Assembly: GCF_024763615.1 (NCBI RefSeq)
Contig: NC_077222.1
Coordinates: 87,544,001 to 87,608,000 of the forward strand
Origin: Phlebotomus papatasi
Lineage: Eukaryota; Arthropoda; Insecta; Diptera; Psychodidae
DNA length: 64,000 nucleotides
Reading direction: 5' to 3'
This document shows positions 1 through 11,051 of the stretch, in pieces. The notes beneath the pieces are model-generated. The model was not told the DNA's origin and did no database searches. It worked only from the letters and a program-made list of their open reading frames with translations. Position numbers and translations under genes: made by a program. Position 1 is the first letter of the stretch, and each line of letters starts with the position of its first letter.

Positions 1-125
1 GTCTTATTTTTATTAAAATTAGTTTTAATACGTTTAAAAATGAATTGATATGTAGAGGTGACTTTGGCTCTTATTTTGGACAACTTGTTTATTAATTTGT
101 CCAACTTGGCTGTAAATTTGGACAG

Positions 126-490
126 CTAATCCGCCTCAACAGGATGCCCATTGTTCTTCATTTCATGAACCAATCTTACCAAGTCTTCTTTCTGTTCATG
201 TAAGGGAAACGTTATAGCAGTAGGGGCCTGTGTCCTTTCAGCAACCAACTGACGTTGAATTTTTGGAGCAGACATCATAGTGTCATTATCAGTGATAATT
301 ATAATGCTGTTATCGACCCTCTGAGTCGAAACCTTAAGTCTGCCAGTAACGTTTTTTTAAATGTGGTCCTACTTTATCACCATATATTTTACCGATTTTA
401 TGTATATCCTGTAGAGAATTTCCATAAAATTAAACAATTGATGACGAAATTTCATTCCAGCAGTATATCTGGACAATTTCCCTCCTTTTA
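126..490 (-). pseudogene. decayed Tc1-like transposase, N-terminal part
   Basis: On the minus strand two adjacent frames read as a helix-turn-helix N-terminus of the Tc1/mariner kind. The first has GNSLQDIHKIGKIYG, then runs into a stop. After a frameshift at about 357 the second frame has GRLKVSTQRVDN followed by MSAPKIQRQL and ends in a TAG at 126-128. The order (HTH, GRP-like linker box, second HTH with an SAPKI-type motif) is the usual order in Tc1-type transposases. The catalytic DDE part is not visible and the window ends 125 nt further on. I read it as a dead transposon fragment; the family call comes from remembered motif patterns, so it is moderate only. Confidence 0.5.
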
Positions 491-2480
491 AGTTTTAGTA
501 ATTTGCAATTTTTAATCTAAATTATAAATTATAAAAAAAAACAGATTATTTCTTGTTATTTATCAATATTTTTATATGTATATACATTCCATTGACAACT
601 TTACCAACATACAAACCCACCATTTGCCTCTGAAATGACATAAACTCAAAATGTAACCGGTTTACATAAAGTTGGTTGCATGTTTTGACCATTTTGTATT
701 AGTTTTTTGAATGGGGCAACAAACTTTTGACCAATCAAAAATGATCAACATTTGGAAAACAATAATTTTTTATATGAAATAAAATTAATTTTTTTTAAAT
801 ATATAAATAAGATCTACGGATTACAGGTAACTAATTTGCAATAAGAAAAATTCGAAAAAGTAATTTTTTCTATAATTTTTTGCACCTGGTTTCCCGATCA
901 TACATGAGGCAACAAACTTTTGACACCTACTGTAAGTTAAAACCAGTTTCATTGGGTTTATTTCAATTCATTCAAGTTTGATTTTGAAATATACCCAAAA
1001 ATATTTAGATATAAGTTTTTATTCTAAAAAAAACTAATTTAGAGGCAAATTAATGATGGGGATAGGGCTCCTTAAACCCCAAGTCCTTATCTTAAACCTA
1101 TTGGATTATGGTTCAAAGGCAAACTAGGTTAGTCTTCTATTATATATTGTACTGCATTTCCTTTTTTGTTCTTTGTCTCTTTATATTACTAAAATACTCA
1201 AAAATTTTCGATTACCATAATAGAACAGTCTTCATAACTTTACAATTTCAACTCTTTTCCGGGAAAACTTTTCAGCAAAATTCAACTTGATTTCGCATTT
1301 GTTCCTCCTGGCACAGAATTCAAAACCAAAAAAGGGTGTCTTTATGAAGAAAATCTGTGTGCACACAATCCCCTGCGATTTCTCTGTTCACCTTGCCAAG
1401 TGGGAATTGCACATGGAACATCCCTGAATGTTCAATAATGCAAAATCCATTAAAAGTTTCTCCCATGTCGCTGCAAGACATGGATTGAGATGTTTATGGG
1501 TGATGTCCGAAGCAAAAAAAAAAAGGATCTGCAAAACTTTTCAATAAATCAGTGCATCACTTTGCAGTGCATCCCTAACTTTATTGAATGGATGTATGTC
1601 TCAGTTTTTGTACTCCCTGTCATAGAAAACTCCCACAAGATAAGAGTGAGAAATTGCATCAAACTCTTCATGAATTTCCTTGAAAATTTTCACTACTTCC
1701 TGTGTCATGTGATCTCTCTTTTTGAACTCAAACAATTTAGAGATAAATTTTCTTTGGTACTTCCCCCTTCTGCCTGAAACACAAAAAAAATCACCTCTGC
1801 CATTTTCACGTGAAAATGAAGACGAATGTGAATTTATGTTATAACCATGGAAAAGACTTTCTTTGCTTTAATAGCGGGAAACCAAACATACGAGTAATTT
1901 TGGCTTTGATCACCAAAATTGGAAAGTTAATTGAAAAGTTGCTCAACTTGTGTAAATTTAAGAGGGAATTGTTCGAAAGTTTTACCCAATAGCTTCTTCT
2001 GATGGAATGTGAATTATTGTAAGGGTAGCATTTTCATTGTAATTAGGATTATTTATCAAAACAAACCAAGGTTTTTAAGTGCATATTTAAAGAAAACACA
2101 TTTAATTAAGCTCACAAGTTATTCGTTCAGAATTTGCAATTAAGTATGCTATAGAAACTGAAATAATAATATAAGCCCTTCCTACGATTATAATTGTGGG
2201 CGTGGCTTAAACAATTAAGCCACTCTCCCGACACAATTTGCTTTAGAAATAATACTATGTTTGATAGAACTCATTGACACCATTGACAAAAAACCAAAAA
2301 GAAATAACGACATGCTTTCATATAAAGGGTACGCCTTTTTCTAAGCCAATTCATTGAGGAACTCGTCACATTTCAAGTATGTACGTAATTAGATAGATAA
2401 AAATCTATATATTACAATTTAAAATAAAAAAACAGATCCCAATAATCTTTAACAAAACTTTTACATAATTTTTCCATAGT
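491..2480. other. AT-rich noncoding stretch
   Basis: No frame with receptor-like or other recognisable coding content. The short open frames here have low-complexity composition and no family features. No clear inverted-repeat element was delimited. Confidence 0.5.
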
Positions 2481-2487
2481 TCCTAGG

Positions 2488-2530
2488 GTAAGGTGGGGTA
2501 ATTTGGAATCAAGTCTAATTTAGAACAGCT
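2488..2530. repeat. left end of a GGGTAAGG-type inverted-repeat element
   Basis: The sequence AGGGTAAGGTGGGGTAATTT followed by GGAATCAAGTCTAATTT matches the termini of the complete copies at 3482-3719 and 39632-39850. No convincing right end was found before about 2.8 kb, so this is treated as a partial copy. Confidence 0.45.
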
Positions 2531-3481
2531 AGATTTCCTATCAGTTTTAGATATCAAACGAAAAAAAAGCGAAAGTAGGGTCGAATGAACACCTCTTCGA
2601 CAGGGAACCCTTGTTGTCACTTTTATCAAAATGTTGATTTTTTTTAATGTATCTAATAAGATGTAACTAATATGGCGTTTTTTCATTAATCAACGTTTTT
2701 CGATAAGGATAAGTAAGTGTTCAAATTTCTTATTCCAAATGGTGCGGAGTAAGGTGTCAATAGGTCCTGACACGAGTTCTTAAAATGTCAATAGGTACTC
2801 CTGTTACCCTATATTTCGGTTAGTATATTTGTTTGTTAATTTAACACTTTAAGGGCGAGAGACTTTTTTGGGATCGAAAATCAACAATAAAAATAAAATC
2901 GATAAACAAAACTTGTGAAACGTCTTACTCTTAAATCTAATTTTGAAAAGTACAACAGAGTCTGATATGATGCATTTTCTGCCTCTATGGGAGATATGAA
3001 TAAAAATAGCCTAAACATTTAAATCAATTTTCTGACAATACCATAATGAATAATAATTTTCGATCTAGAAAAACATTAATTATGAGTATTGTATAATAGT
3101 TTTTATTCTTAAAAGGAGTTTGCTTAAAAAAATTGGAAGTACAAAAAATAATTAAAATCAATTATGAATACGAGAATTTAAAATTTCTTCACTTGTGAGC
3201 TTAGATATTTACTAGATAGTAAATAGATCTCTATCTACTTGCAAAAATTGCCCTATATTCTTTCAACCTTTTATTTTGCAATTACGAACTAAAATTAGAA
3301 AAAGAAATTTTAGGTAGTTAGGAAAAACTATTTTTTTTATGGAACACCGGCATTCCAATCCTCCTTAAAGGGTTAATATTCTGTTTTGCCAATAAGGGAG
3401 GGCCGTACATGCTTGAGACGTGGGTAGTTTGAGGCGCGGTGCTTTATTCTTTGAATATTTAAATAAATATGAGAAAACCAG

Positions 3482-3719
3482 TAGGGTAAAATAAGGTAAT
3501 TTGGAACCATTTACAATTTGGGACATTTGAGATTTTCTCATTGTTTCAGATGAGCGAATAGAAAACAAAAAAAAAAACAGCGAAATAGAAGAAAAAGACG
3601 ATTAAAAAGAAAAATAACAGCTTTTATTCCTTTTGAATCTCTAAAACAGTGAGAAAATCTCAAATGTCCCAAATTGTAAATGCTTCCAAATTACGTCATT
3701 TTACCCTAATCGAGTTTTT
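3482..3719. mobile_element. MITE, GGGTAA-type inverted repeats
   Basis: The ends are TAGGGTAAAATAAGGTAAT and ATTACGTCATTTTACCCTA. The inner arms also pair: CAAATGTCCCAAATTGTAAA on the right mirrors TTTACAATTTGGGACATTTG on the left. TA flanks both ends, consistent with a TA target duplication. It is non-coding and about 238 bp long. Confidence 0.7.
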
Positions 3720-4849
3720 CTTAATAAAGTCTATAATTAGTGAGTATAACTAAGCGCAAAATAGAACTTCAAGGTAATTTTCTGAGTTTTACTAGTTTTA
3801 GCAATAATGTCTTAAGTATAAACATAAAAAACTGACTCAAACATATCGGCTCTCCCACACAGTATGAACAAGAATCGATATTATTCTAAGAAACATTTTC
3901 AGTCTTTTGACCTATATAAAATTCAAAGGGTAAGAGATTTACGGAGACTTACGGATTTCGATAACTTTCCTAAAATAACATATAATCGCGAAGTTAATCC
4001 CTTTCTTTTTTAATTTTCCGTTTCATGCGGTCCCTATCCCCCTTAAATAAGTAAAAAAATAAGGTTGGGTTTTTCTAACTTTACACAAAATTGGCCCTAT
4101 AGCGATATCAATGATTTTCGGATATGTTTTGTAGTTAGTCCAGTTGAACATTAAAATATCGACACTTTTCACCGGTTAAACTGCCATCTTGAATTATGCA
4201 AGGGCCTAATTTTCAACGGATTTGATGAAATTAAATTAATTAAAATATTAATCATTTTTAAAATATCTTTTTTTGGACAATTTTCAACTTCAAGATGGTT
4301 TTTTGGTAATTTTTAGGCAAATTAATCGGAATTAATCTTATATAAGCATCCAAAAAAATTCTGAAAAAGAATATAAAGCACAGATAATTTTCTCGGGGGG
4401 TTTTCCTTTTGATTCTCTCAAAGCCTTTATTTAAATATTCTATCGTATCCGAATAAGCAAATTGTTTAGAAAGTGTTTTATTTTCCAGGTAACCTTCCTG
4501 TTACAATGATCTCCTACGAAACCTGAGAGCCCACAGTGGAACCAGATTGCTCTGACGCTCCTGAATGTTCCCAGAATTCGTTTTTTCGTCCTACGGGCAT
4601 TGTCTTCGAGATATCTCATAAACTCAATTACACTTTTGGGGTATGTGGTATACGTCTCCCTGGTCTGTCTCCTGCTAGGTCACTCTAGTGGGATTTTTCC
4701 GGGTCTTCCGCCTCTTTTCTATCCACAAATGTACAGGGTGGGCTCTTATGATATACTGAATGAATTTTCGGTCTGATGAGATTTAGCAGATAGTGGACGG
4801 AAGAATTAAAGAGTAAAAATCAAGAGAGGTCTATTTTTCTTACCAAGGA

Positions 4850-5436
4850 AAGGTTTTTCTTACCTTGCGTACATTGCGGCGCTTTTAATCTTTTACGCCC
4901 CAGAATAGAACACTATATTACTACTAGTCGGGGCGCTGATTGTGCCCTTCTTCACCTATGGGTGTGAGCTGTTCTTTCGAACACACCATGACGCCTTAAA
5001 TCGTCTGAGACTGGCATTTAACTTATGTTCGCGGTATGTCTTCGGACTTCGTAAGTATGATCATATTTCTGCATTTACCGACTCCAGTCTCGGTCTTCCA
5101 CTGCCCGGTTATCTCGATATCTGTGTGGTGGATTTCATCTCCAGGCTTCTTTCCACTGGTAAGCTGCGGTACCTCGTAGAGCTTGTAGTGGTTGGATCAT
5201 CCTCCAGGTCTTCGTGTCTCCGTGTGCCCGATTCAGGGAGTCGCAATTTTCTTAACTCCATTTTTGTGGAGGGTGTCATACTCTGGAACACTTTGTCCAG
5301 AGAGCGAGAGAGGGAGCTTATCCTGAGTCATGTGGCCTCTGCAGGCTCCTAATTTATCTTACTTTATTGTATAGGGCCATTTTTGAACAGTGGATAGTTT
5401 GTCCTATTTTAAATTAAATAAATTGAATTGAATATA
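4850..5436 (+). pseudogene. 3' end of a non-LTR retrotransposon (RT C-terminal region)
   Basis: A frame from about 4918 to 5354 reads LVGALIVPFFTYGCELF, then ALNRLRLAFNLCSRYVFGLR and KYDHISAF. This pattern is typical of the region after the reverse transcriptase domain in Jockey/CR1-like ORF2 proteins. Just upstream a different frame reads KVFLTLRTLRRF and then a stop, so at least one frameshift and one stop separate the pieces. After the stop codon at 5350-5352 comes a short 3' UTR and a tail of AATTGAATTGAAT, the kind of short tandem tail such elements carry. The 5' part is missing, as in a truncated insertion. The clade assignment is uncertain. Confidence 0.65.
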
Positions 5437-7698
5437 TGAAATTCTAGCCACTCAGAAAATATTTATGGTAACCTAACTTATTATATTAATAAATTACAGC
5501 TCCTATAATTAGGTCACGATTGTTTTCCAGTGCAAATAATTTCCTTTTAACTAACAAAACGTACTTCTGACTCAAAAGTTTAATTTGTTATCAATATTTC
5601 AAACCCCATTTAAATCAATAAAAGAGAATTTTGAGGTAGATGATATTTTTGTAATATTTATTATTAATTAAAAATGATTCAAAATGAATTCAAAAATGCC
5701 AATATAAAATGATGATAAAGAATTTATTCACTTTATTCATCTACCTGTCAAATAAAATTGTTTCTCTATGCCATTTAATTTGATTTCATGTGATTGAAGT
5801 AAATTTGGAACAATTTAAAATTATTTAATTCACTTTTGAATTAAATTGTCCAAAACGGCTCTTTGGCCTGAAGCAAAAATCGTTTTTGTGGGTTGAAATT
5901 GAGATTCGCTCTCGCTGAAAATTCAACGTCTGATGTAAGATGTGCAATTAGTGAAAATGTGCTTAACTTATACCAACAGTGATCAATATATCTTGAGTAA
6001 ATAATCTCAACATTTCAATCACCGAAGCAATGGAATTTCCACCTTTCGCTCTCACCCACAACATCGACTCATTGCGCAAGAAGACGGTCAAAATACCATA
6101 AAAAATTTCCGGAAAAATTTACAAAAATTAAAATTGGGGAAGTAAAATGCGTGGAACGAGTGTTGAATTTAAAATAAAATAAAACTGCTTCCTCTAGTGA
6201 TTTACAAAGATTTGTAGACATTCAATCAGTCGTTCCAAGAATTGCAACACTGAAAAAAGAAGCCTGACTAGTAGTTGTTTGAATTAAAAATTGCATATAG
6301 TTGTGTATCCCATCTTTTTCCACTGTAAAATCCTGGATGACAGTGGCAGAAAAAGATAGTGCTGTAAACATGAATTTCATTTTTATTTAATTTTCTTGTG
6401 GGCAAAAATTGTGGATAAATGGAATTTCGCTTTTATAGATCATGTCTCACATTCACTGGAAATTCTGTCACGTACCATAAATTCAATGCTCATAGTGTTT
6501 GACCAGGATGAGCTGCAAATGGGGAGACTTAGTATAGGGGTCTGGGTAGCATCAAAATAAATAAATATATTTTCATTTGATTGTCAATTTAATTTATTGC
6601 ACTCAATATACGCCAAATTGGAATTTATGCCATTGTGATTGTTCACTTGTGAATATTTTTTTATGCGCATTCCTATGTATTTTTTTTTCTGGGGTGAACC
6701 TATGAGCACTTGGGGGTGAATTATTACCATTCAGATGGATGCTTTCGTGTAAAATTTAAATTTAATAATTACATTTATATGAAAAAAAAGAAAATTATTT
6801 TAAGTCATTATCTTTGGAAATTAAATTACTAAATTAAATTTTGAATGGCTCAATAAATTAATTTTTTCGAGGTTGTTAACCAATTAATTAAGTATGATAA
6901 AATAAATCTGTGTGTTTTCGTAGCATTCACAATTTGTAATTTTAAAAACTTTGTGTCATAAAATAATTTAAAAGGACAAAAAATCCTGAAAAATAAAAAA
7001 AAGGATTTTCATAAGCCGAGACACATTGGCTCCGTTCAGTAATAACCTTTCGGAGAGACAAAGTCAACCCAAACCTATTCGAAAATCTACCGGAAGCCTA
7101 AAGTTCAAATTTACTTACTCACCGCGTTAGCGCTGATTGTTCTACCATTTCGAATTTCGAAATTCTTTACACTTCAATCGTCAATATATCAACAAAATTG
7201 TGCAAACTTTTGCTGCAAAAAGTGAATTTTTGTGTAGTTTTCTGGAATTTCAGGATAGCAGAACGTTTGAATTGCAATTTTATTAAGATAAATGTCCTTT
7301 TCATGAACTTCCTCATTGCGAACGAACTCCTTCCGGCTTCGCATTCATCAGCAGCTTCTTGGGCGTTCTATCATCTGACATTCGGTTCGAAATCTCAATT
7401 GGAAATATTAAATAATAAATCTTTAATTTTAAAGTCTTATGATGCTATTCCAAAGGGAATATTTGAAAAAGGGAAGTCTTTCTTCTGAACATTTTTTTTT
7501 AGTAACATATGACTGTTCTCAATGCTTCTCCATAATTGAATTTTCTTTTTAATGGTTACTGTCTCGACTTTTTTTCCCTAATTATCATCGTATTCCGGAA
7601 CCACCAAACAGTCGTGACAGGAACCAACAAAGAAAAGTCGAAGCTCTTGAGAACAGTAAAGTGTTAAAAATATTTTTTTTTCATTGAATTAGAAGCGT
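5437..7698. other. noncoding stretch, nothing recognised
   Basis: AT-rich sequence with only short open frames (for example at 7198-7488) and no recognisable protein motif, paralogue of the receptors, or clear inverted-repeat element. Confidence 0.45.
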
Positions 7699-8277
7699 TA
7701 GGCGAACTGTACAAAATTTCGGCCAGTTTGCAATTTCGGCCACTTCTTTTGTTCCTCAAATTTTCAAGTATTTATAGTTTATGCATAGTCTATAGATTAC
7801 ATAATGCAAAAAGATAGAAAAAATGTTGCTTTAACGTACCAGATGATGCGAAAAAGGCTTTGGAAGGTCAATGAGTTAGGAGAATCAAAATGGGCGAAAT
7901 ATTACCCAAAGGTATATGTATATTTTTATTCACTTTAAAACGTATTAAAAATGACTTTAAAGAAAAAATATGAGAATGATTTTAAAGACGATTATTATCT
8001 ACAAGGTTCCAAACAACACTCCTTAAAAAGAAATTATAAAAAATTCAAATTGTAATATTAATATTGCGTTTCAAACTTTAATGCTGTCTATACATTAGAC
8101 ATTTAAATTGTAAAAAATTGTCTTTTTAAAAAATTCTGACGTTTCTGCCTACAATAATAGGGGAAATTTTCTTTAAAAAGGCATTTTTGAAAGAAATTTC
8201 TACTAGTGTGTAGTGTAGAGGCTATAAGACTTTTGCCCTTGCATTCAACTATACCGAAATTTTGTACAACTAGCCTA
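7699..8277. mobile_element. inverted-repeat element, CTGTACAAAATTTCGG family, copy 1
   Basis: The left end TTAGGCGAACTGTACAAAAT pairs with the right end ATTTTGTACAACTAGCCTAA. The interior matches, in opposite orientation, the element at 13675-14394, for example around the shared GAAATATTACCCAAAG. No coding potential was seen. Confidence 0.65.
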
Positions 8278-8661
8278 ATGGCCTAAATAAACTATGTCAA
8301 GAGTAGTAAGTTGAGGGTAATTACGTACAGAGACGCTAGGTGGCGGGTTGCTCATTTTTTTAGCTAACAGGCATAAATTTAGTCGGATGGACAAAAACTT
8401 GATAATCATCTTTGCATAATGATGTTGCTTTTGATAATATTGTGCTTATTACTTAATTACATACTTAATCGGTACTACGACCTGTTCCATTGTAATGGTC
8501 TGATTCTAGCCCGTCGCCACCCGTAATGTATTGGCGCCATGGGCCCCATAGTCCACTCTGTTGATCTGTCGGAGGCTGGATCAGCCTTGCCTCTTTGAAG
8601 CATGGAGTATCACACTAAATGCTTTCAAGACTGATTCGTTCTGATTTTTAATGTGGCTGGC

Positions 8662-9077
8662 TACACTCAGTCCCGGGTTTATGCACATGGCTTTATGCAT
8701 CGAGAAAAATTGTATACCCGCAGGCGATTTCGTTTGAATGAATCAGCCGTAGAAAAAATTTCGCGCGAAGTAAAAGTAATCAGAGAAAAAATATTCAACT
8801 GTTTTAAAGAAATTCATCAACAAACGATACTCTTTGGCCAGAGTTCTTCAATAAATTGTTAGAATATTTAAAAATTTTACCTTAATAAAAAAATTAGAGT
8901 TTTATTCTGAAAAAGAAGCACAATTCTTTCAAATTTCTCGTGTCGCAAAATAGTGCACATTCAGGCGTATTTCAAAATTGATTTCATAAATTGACTTCCA
9001 AAAGTAGACAAACTTGCATAATTGAATGTGCATAATTCCGTCAGGTGTATAATCCCGAAGTGACGGGACTGAGTGTA
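8662..9077. mobile_element. MITE, CACTCAGTCCCG inverted repeats
   Basis: The left end TACACTCAGTCCCGGGTTTA mirrors the right end ACGGGACTGAGTGTA. Inside them ATGCACAT on the left pairs with ATGTGCAT on the right. The size is about 416 bp. A 69-aa open frame crosses the left terminus and is not considered a gene. Confidence 0.6.
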
Positions 9078-9162
9078 TAACGTTTATAAATTACTTCTTT
9101 GAGGGTGTCTGTACTACACCTTTATGAATATCACTCAAATGTCAAGTTGATCTCAATTACAT

Positions 9163-9414
9163 CACTAAGAGAAATCCGAAAAAGTTAAAATAACATTCCA
9201 AAAATGTTAATTTTACCCTGCAGTATTGTTCCAAAATCGGTGTAAATATTACCCTTTTTAGGTGTATTATGGGTTAAAGGTACCCTTTTTCATGTTGATT
9301 TTGCCCTCAAAAGGTGTAAAATTAACATTAAAAAATGTTGATATATTTTTACACTTAAAAAGTGTTAAAGTTCTGAAGAAAAAAAGTTAATCGCATCCTC
9401 TTTTTTTCTCAGTG
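9163..9414. mobile_element. MITE family A (CACTGAGA ends), copy 1
   Basis: About 250 bp, starting with CACTAAGAGAAATCCGAAAA and ending in CCTCTTTTTTTCTCAGTG. It has the family's internal landmarks: a GTTAAAATAACATT block, a CTGCAGTATTG block and a GTGTTAAAGTTCTGA block. Other copies lie at 12987, 13921, 29562, 29812 and 45424. Confidence 0.75.
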
Positions 9415-10180
9415 ATCTTAAGATTTTCTCTATCGAGTAATTGTGAAATTTCTGAGAGAGAGAGATGAGGTGTTGTCGTGTATGCACCTGCTAAAAATAG
9501 ATATCATAATGGAAAATTCAATATAATTTTCATAACATTTTTTTATAAGAGCTCATTTTTTGAAGATTGGTTTGTGCAATGGCTCAAAAATATACTGTAA
9601 CTTCCCTCTAGTGTTTAGGTGTCAAATCTCCTTTTCCTTCGTACTTACATTTTTTTTCGTGTGATTTTCCAGTCCTGGGAAACTTGCAATGATTGACCCC
9701 TTATGAGAATTTGTGCACTTTTGCTTGAAATTTTTAATCTCATTCGTCCATGTGTGACCTCATGTTAAAAGCCTCTTTGTCTACCACTGCCAGAAATATC
9801 CTAAATACCCCACTGAGTGAATAATTTAGGGCACAGAATCAGATGGTGGGGACTTTTATTCACTCCATTCATCTCTTTTTTCTTTGCCCTTTACAAAAAT
9901 GTGGGTCACTGTTGTTAAAATCATGGAGAAAAACTTTTCCATTCATCTTTAATTAAGCACGTCTGGAAGCTCTGCGTTCAACGCATTTAAGTAGCAAGTT
10001 AGGGAAGGTTAACATCGCAGTACTTTGAGGTGGCCGAGAGAGCTTTTACTGTGCCGAAAGCTAAAATAAATGCTTTATTTGTGAAAATTTGCGGACTTTG
10101 ATGTATTTATCCGGAAAGTCACAAGGAGGCTTATATACAACTTGATGCTAAATTCTGAGTCAAAACTTACGAACGTAACC
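9415..10180. other. noncoding stretch upstream of the OR pseudogene
   Basis: No coding or repeat structure was recognised. It may contain undetectable remains of the earlier exons of the decayed odorant receptor that follows. Confidence 0.35.
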
Positions 10181-10189
10181 AGATAGATT

Positions 10190-10538
10190 TTGATAGTTTT
10201 TTTGTATTTCACAAATTGTTTTGACTTTTTCCTCGAAGCTTTTGTCTGAAATTTTTTGGAAAGGATTTTGCAGGCGAAGATATCAAAAATCCACCAAAAT
10301 AAATATTCTTTACTTCAGTGATTTTATTGTAAATAATATAAGCAACTTTTTTGATACGAAATGACTATAAATGAACTACAGATAAATAAAAGAAACACTT
10401 TTATGATGCTACAGTGTTCGCAGACAATGAAGACAATAATTGTGGGTTATTTGGCACCATTGAATTCCCGAAACGGGAATGTCCATCTTCAAAGCTCTCT
10501 CCTCATATTTCCTCCTTCTCAAGGATATCCTCAAGTGA
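10190..10538 (+). pseudogene. decayed odorant receptor, last two exons
   Basis: The last exon is clearly related to those of the two intact ORs downstream. One frame reads IIVGYLAPLN, matching TLSVGHLAPLN in the 19.5-23.4 kb gene. After one extra base in the TTCCC run at about 10465 the next frame reads ETGMSIFKAL and then SYFLLLKDILK before a TGA at 10536-10538. The intact genes have LETGMDIYKTL and SYFLLLKDAFN there. The start of the exon is degenerate and carries an in-frame stop at about 10350. Upstream, 10190-10265 resembles the short penultimate exon at DNA level, also with a stop, and the gap to the last exon is close to the intron size seen downstream. It is most likely the remains of a third tandem OR copy; a sequencing error could explain the frameshift but not the stops. 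Confidence 0.65.
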
Positions 10539-11051
10539 GGTGAATTCGCCAGAAAAGACGTCAGAAATTGAGACAATTTAGTGTATTTCATTTCACCCTC
10601 CAAATGCTCAAGCCAAAATCCACTCATATTTCAGTTTGTGTTATTTTCCGTGAGCAATACAAGATATTTTTTGAAGTATTTCTCCAACCAAGAAGCATCT
10701 TTTGTTGTATTATTTCTTAGCACTGGTGTCTATTGATATTTTCCCGGGGTAGCTTTTCCAATATCTTAAGTAACTCCGTATGTGAAAGCAAATAATTACC
10801 ATGAAAGCTCACCTCTGGGAACAAGTATTTCCCAAAACCATCATCAATTTCCTCAGAAAACACTTAATTATTCATATGAGCTCACGCAGGCAAACACACA
10901 ATTTTCATCACGCATAGACAATTAAGAAAGTTTGGGAGAAGTCAATTATTCAAACTCGTGAAACTCAAAACTCATTCTGGCGGTAAACAAATTTTTCTTA
11001 CCTCAATACTTAAATAGATGTCGTGGGTGTTTTTGGAATAGTTGGTGAACG

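Noticed and set aside
8470..8655. GC-richer segment that could be a retrotransposon 3' UTR
   Set aside because: No coding part or tail could be attached to it.
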